Source: Altererythrobacter sp. ZODW24
GTDB taxonomy: Bacteria > Pseudomonadota > Alphaproteobacteria > Sphingomonadales > Sphingomonadaceae
DNA length: 64,000 nt
Direction of reading: 5' to 3'
Assembly (NCBI RefSeq): GCF_003344885.1
Contig: NZ_CP031155.1
Location: 248,001-312,000 of the forward strand
Positions 63,329 through 64,000 of the stretch are shown here, piece after piece (within the stretch, counting starts at the first letter, position 1; each line of letters begins with the position of its first letter). The notes beneath the pieces are model-generated. The model was given only the letters and a program-made list of their open reading frames with translations. It had not been told where the DNA came from and did not search any database. A program made the translations under genes and the position numbers.

Positions 63329-63588
63329 AAAGACTGGTTTTGGGATGTGAAGCGGTCATTCGAGAAATTCGAGGGTTAGGCTGCTTCAAATGTTTTTCAT
63401 CGTAACGTTCGATTTTTTGTTCACGGCCACTAGTATTGGGTAAACCGAGCACCATTTCGATGATACTGCGATGGTTTATTTCCCAAGCGCGGTGTCTCCT
63501 TCCAGCGACATAATCGATGGCGGACCCGAGACGGGTTCTCCGAGCGCTCGTTGATCCGATGGTCACGGCGCCATTAAGGCATTGCGCC
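63329..63588. other. 260-base intergenic stretch before the edge glycosyltransferase
   Basis: Looks more AT-rich by eye than most of the window. It holds a direct repeat ATTCGAG (twice, around 63358-63373) and a weak stem ATCG/CGAT followed by six T (63399-63418) that could end the cyclophilin transcript. No credible gene is seen on either strand. Confidence 0.4.
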
Positions 63589-64000
63589 ATGATTGCTTAC
63601 TTCATTCTAGTTCATCGCTATCCCGAGCAATTCAAAAGGATGTTTCGTACAATTTACGAACCCGGAAATCAGTATCTTGTCCACGTAGACAAATCTTCAG
63701 GCGAAGAACTCGCCGCAGACATTGCCAAGTTTTTGCAGCCCTATCAGAACGCAGAAATCCTTCCCGCAAAACGGGCAGTTTGGGGCGGCTTTAGCCTCGT
63801 CGATGCCGAGCTGAGGGGTATGAAGCGCTTGCTGGAAATGGATGCGGGATGGACTCACTACATCAACTTAAGCGGTCAAGACTTTCCGCTCAAATCGCAA
63901 AGCTACATGCGGTCGTTCTTGGAAGCGAATTACGGCAAGCAATTCATCCGGGCGGTTAGCCAGCGCGAAGAGCGGCCGGACACGTTAAACCGCATTGAGA
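63589..64000 (+). CDS. Core-2/I-branching-type beta-1,6-N-acetylglucosaminyltransferase, N-terminal part
   Basis: Runs off the right edge; 137 codons are visible from the ATG at 63589. MIAYFILVHRYPEQFKRMF, YLVHVDKSSGEEL, AVWGGFSLVDAELRGMKRLL and THYINLSGQDFPLKSQSYM are the classic opening of the PF02485 family, which in bacteria includes putative glycan-branching transferases. There is no signal peptide, so it is cytoplasmic. It is likely to act on a surface glycan; donor and acceptor are unknown. The missing part prevents checking for completeness. Confidence 0.88.
   Translation, partial: MIAYFILVHRYPEQFKRMFRTIYEPGNQYLVHVDKSSGEELAADIAKFLQPYQNAEILPAKRAVWGGFSLVDAELRGMKRLLEMDAGWTHYINLSGQDFPLKSQSYMRSFLEANYGKQFIRAVSQREERPDTLNRIE

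Noticed and set aside
63207-63590. 127-codon minus-strand frame across the cyclophilin 3' end and the following gap
   Set aside because: Half of it is antisense to the cyclophilin gene, the rest shows no family; treated as chance although the segment within the gap deserves a search.

Overview
The window is a gene-dense stretch of an alphaproteobacterial chromosome. Family content points to Sphingomonadales, most likely Erythrobacteraceae. The reasons are the composition of its exosortase A (XrtA/PEP-CTERM) exopolysaccharide locus, the KorAB 2-oxoacid oxidoreductase, the small membrane-protein families, and a moderately GC-rich sequence. This placement is inference; no rRNA gene is present to settle it. 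I see no tRNA, rRNA, insertion sequence, prophage or CRISPR array, and no gene-free stretch longer than 300 bases.

Region 1 (1-21609) is the XrtA locus. A minus-strand gene train runs from 18751 down to 1. It encodes an AMP-forming acyl ligase, a PLP decarboxylase, then (after a 168-base gap with hairpins and repeats) a polysaccharide export lipoprotein, chain-length determinant, tyrosine autokinase, outer-membrane beta-barrel, MshM/ExeA-like ATPase, polysaccharide deacetylase, FemAB-like protein, glycosyltransferase, exosortase A fused to an EpsI domain, and an asparagine-synthase-like amidotransferase. A YbhG/YbhF/YbhS-type efflux system (HlyD adaptor, two-domain ABC ATPase, permease cut by the window edge) follows only 48 bases later. 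Divergent from the ligase, on the plus strand, are an N-acyltransferase, an acyl carrier protein and two alpha/beta hydrolases. The ligase, ACP, decarboxylase, acyltransferase and hydrolases look like a small biosynthetic pathway attached to the exosortase system. Its product is, to my knowledge, not established, and it is the best candidate here for undescribed biology. No PEP-CTERM substrate protein lies in the window.

Region 2 (21606-34980) holds housekeeping genes: an RNA uracil methyltransferase, a lipoprotein, IlvD, N-formylglutamate amidohydrolase, IspE and ETF-ubiquinone oxidoreductase on the minus strand; a degenerate uracil-DNA-glycosylase-like protein, a lytic transglycosylase and MoaB on the plus strand. 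A cluster of small poorly known genes follows (DUF4304-like, YcxB-like, a 55-residue membrane protein, DUF1330), then an acyl-CoA synthetase and a small membrane protein.

Region 3 (34977-58988) is core metabolism and maintenance: DnaE, glutathione peroxidase, LolD and a LolC/E permease, PurF, an SDR, a PilZ protein, a serine hydrolase lipoprotein, a cyclopropane-synthase-like methyltransferase, photolyase, a YdjM-like membrane protein, KorB/KorA, an HSL-type esterase, RppH, a TPR protein, an RsmB-type methyltransferase, GuaB, 3-hydroxybutyrate dehydrogenase and a YpfJ-type zinc peptidase. Many neighbours overlap by ATGA or GTGA, so translational coupling is common.

Region 4 (58990-64000) holds CreD, a BlaR1-like M56 membrane peptidase that lacks a penicillin-sensor domain, and its BlaI-type repressor with two matching operator boxes. 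Two clear intrinsic terminators separate these units. A periplasmic cyclophilin and the start of a core-2/I-branching-type glycosyltransferase, cut by the right edge, finish the window.
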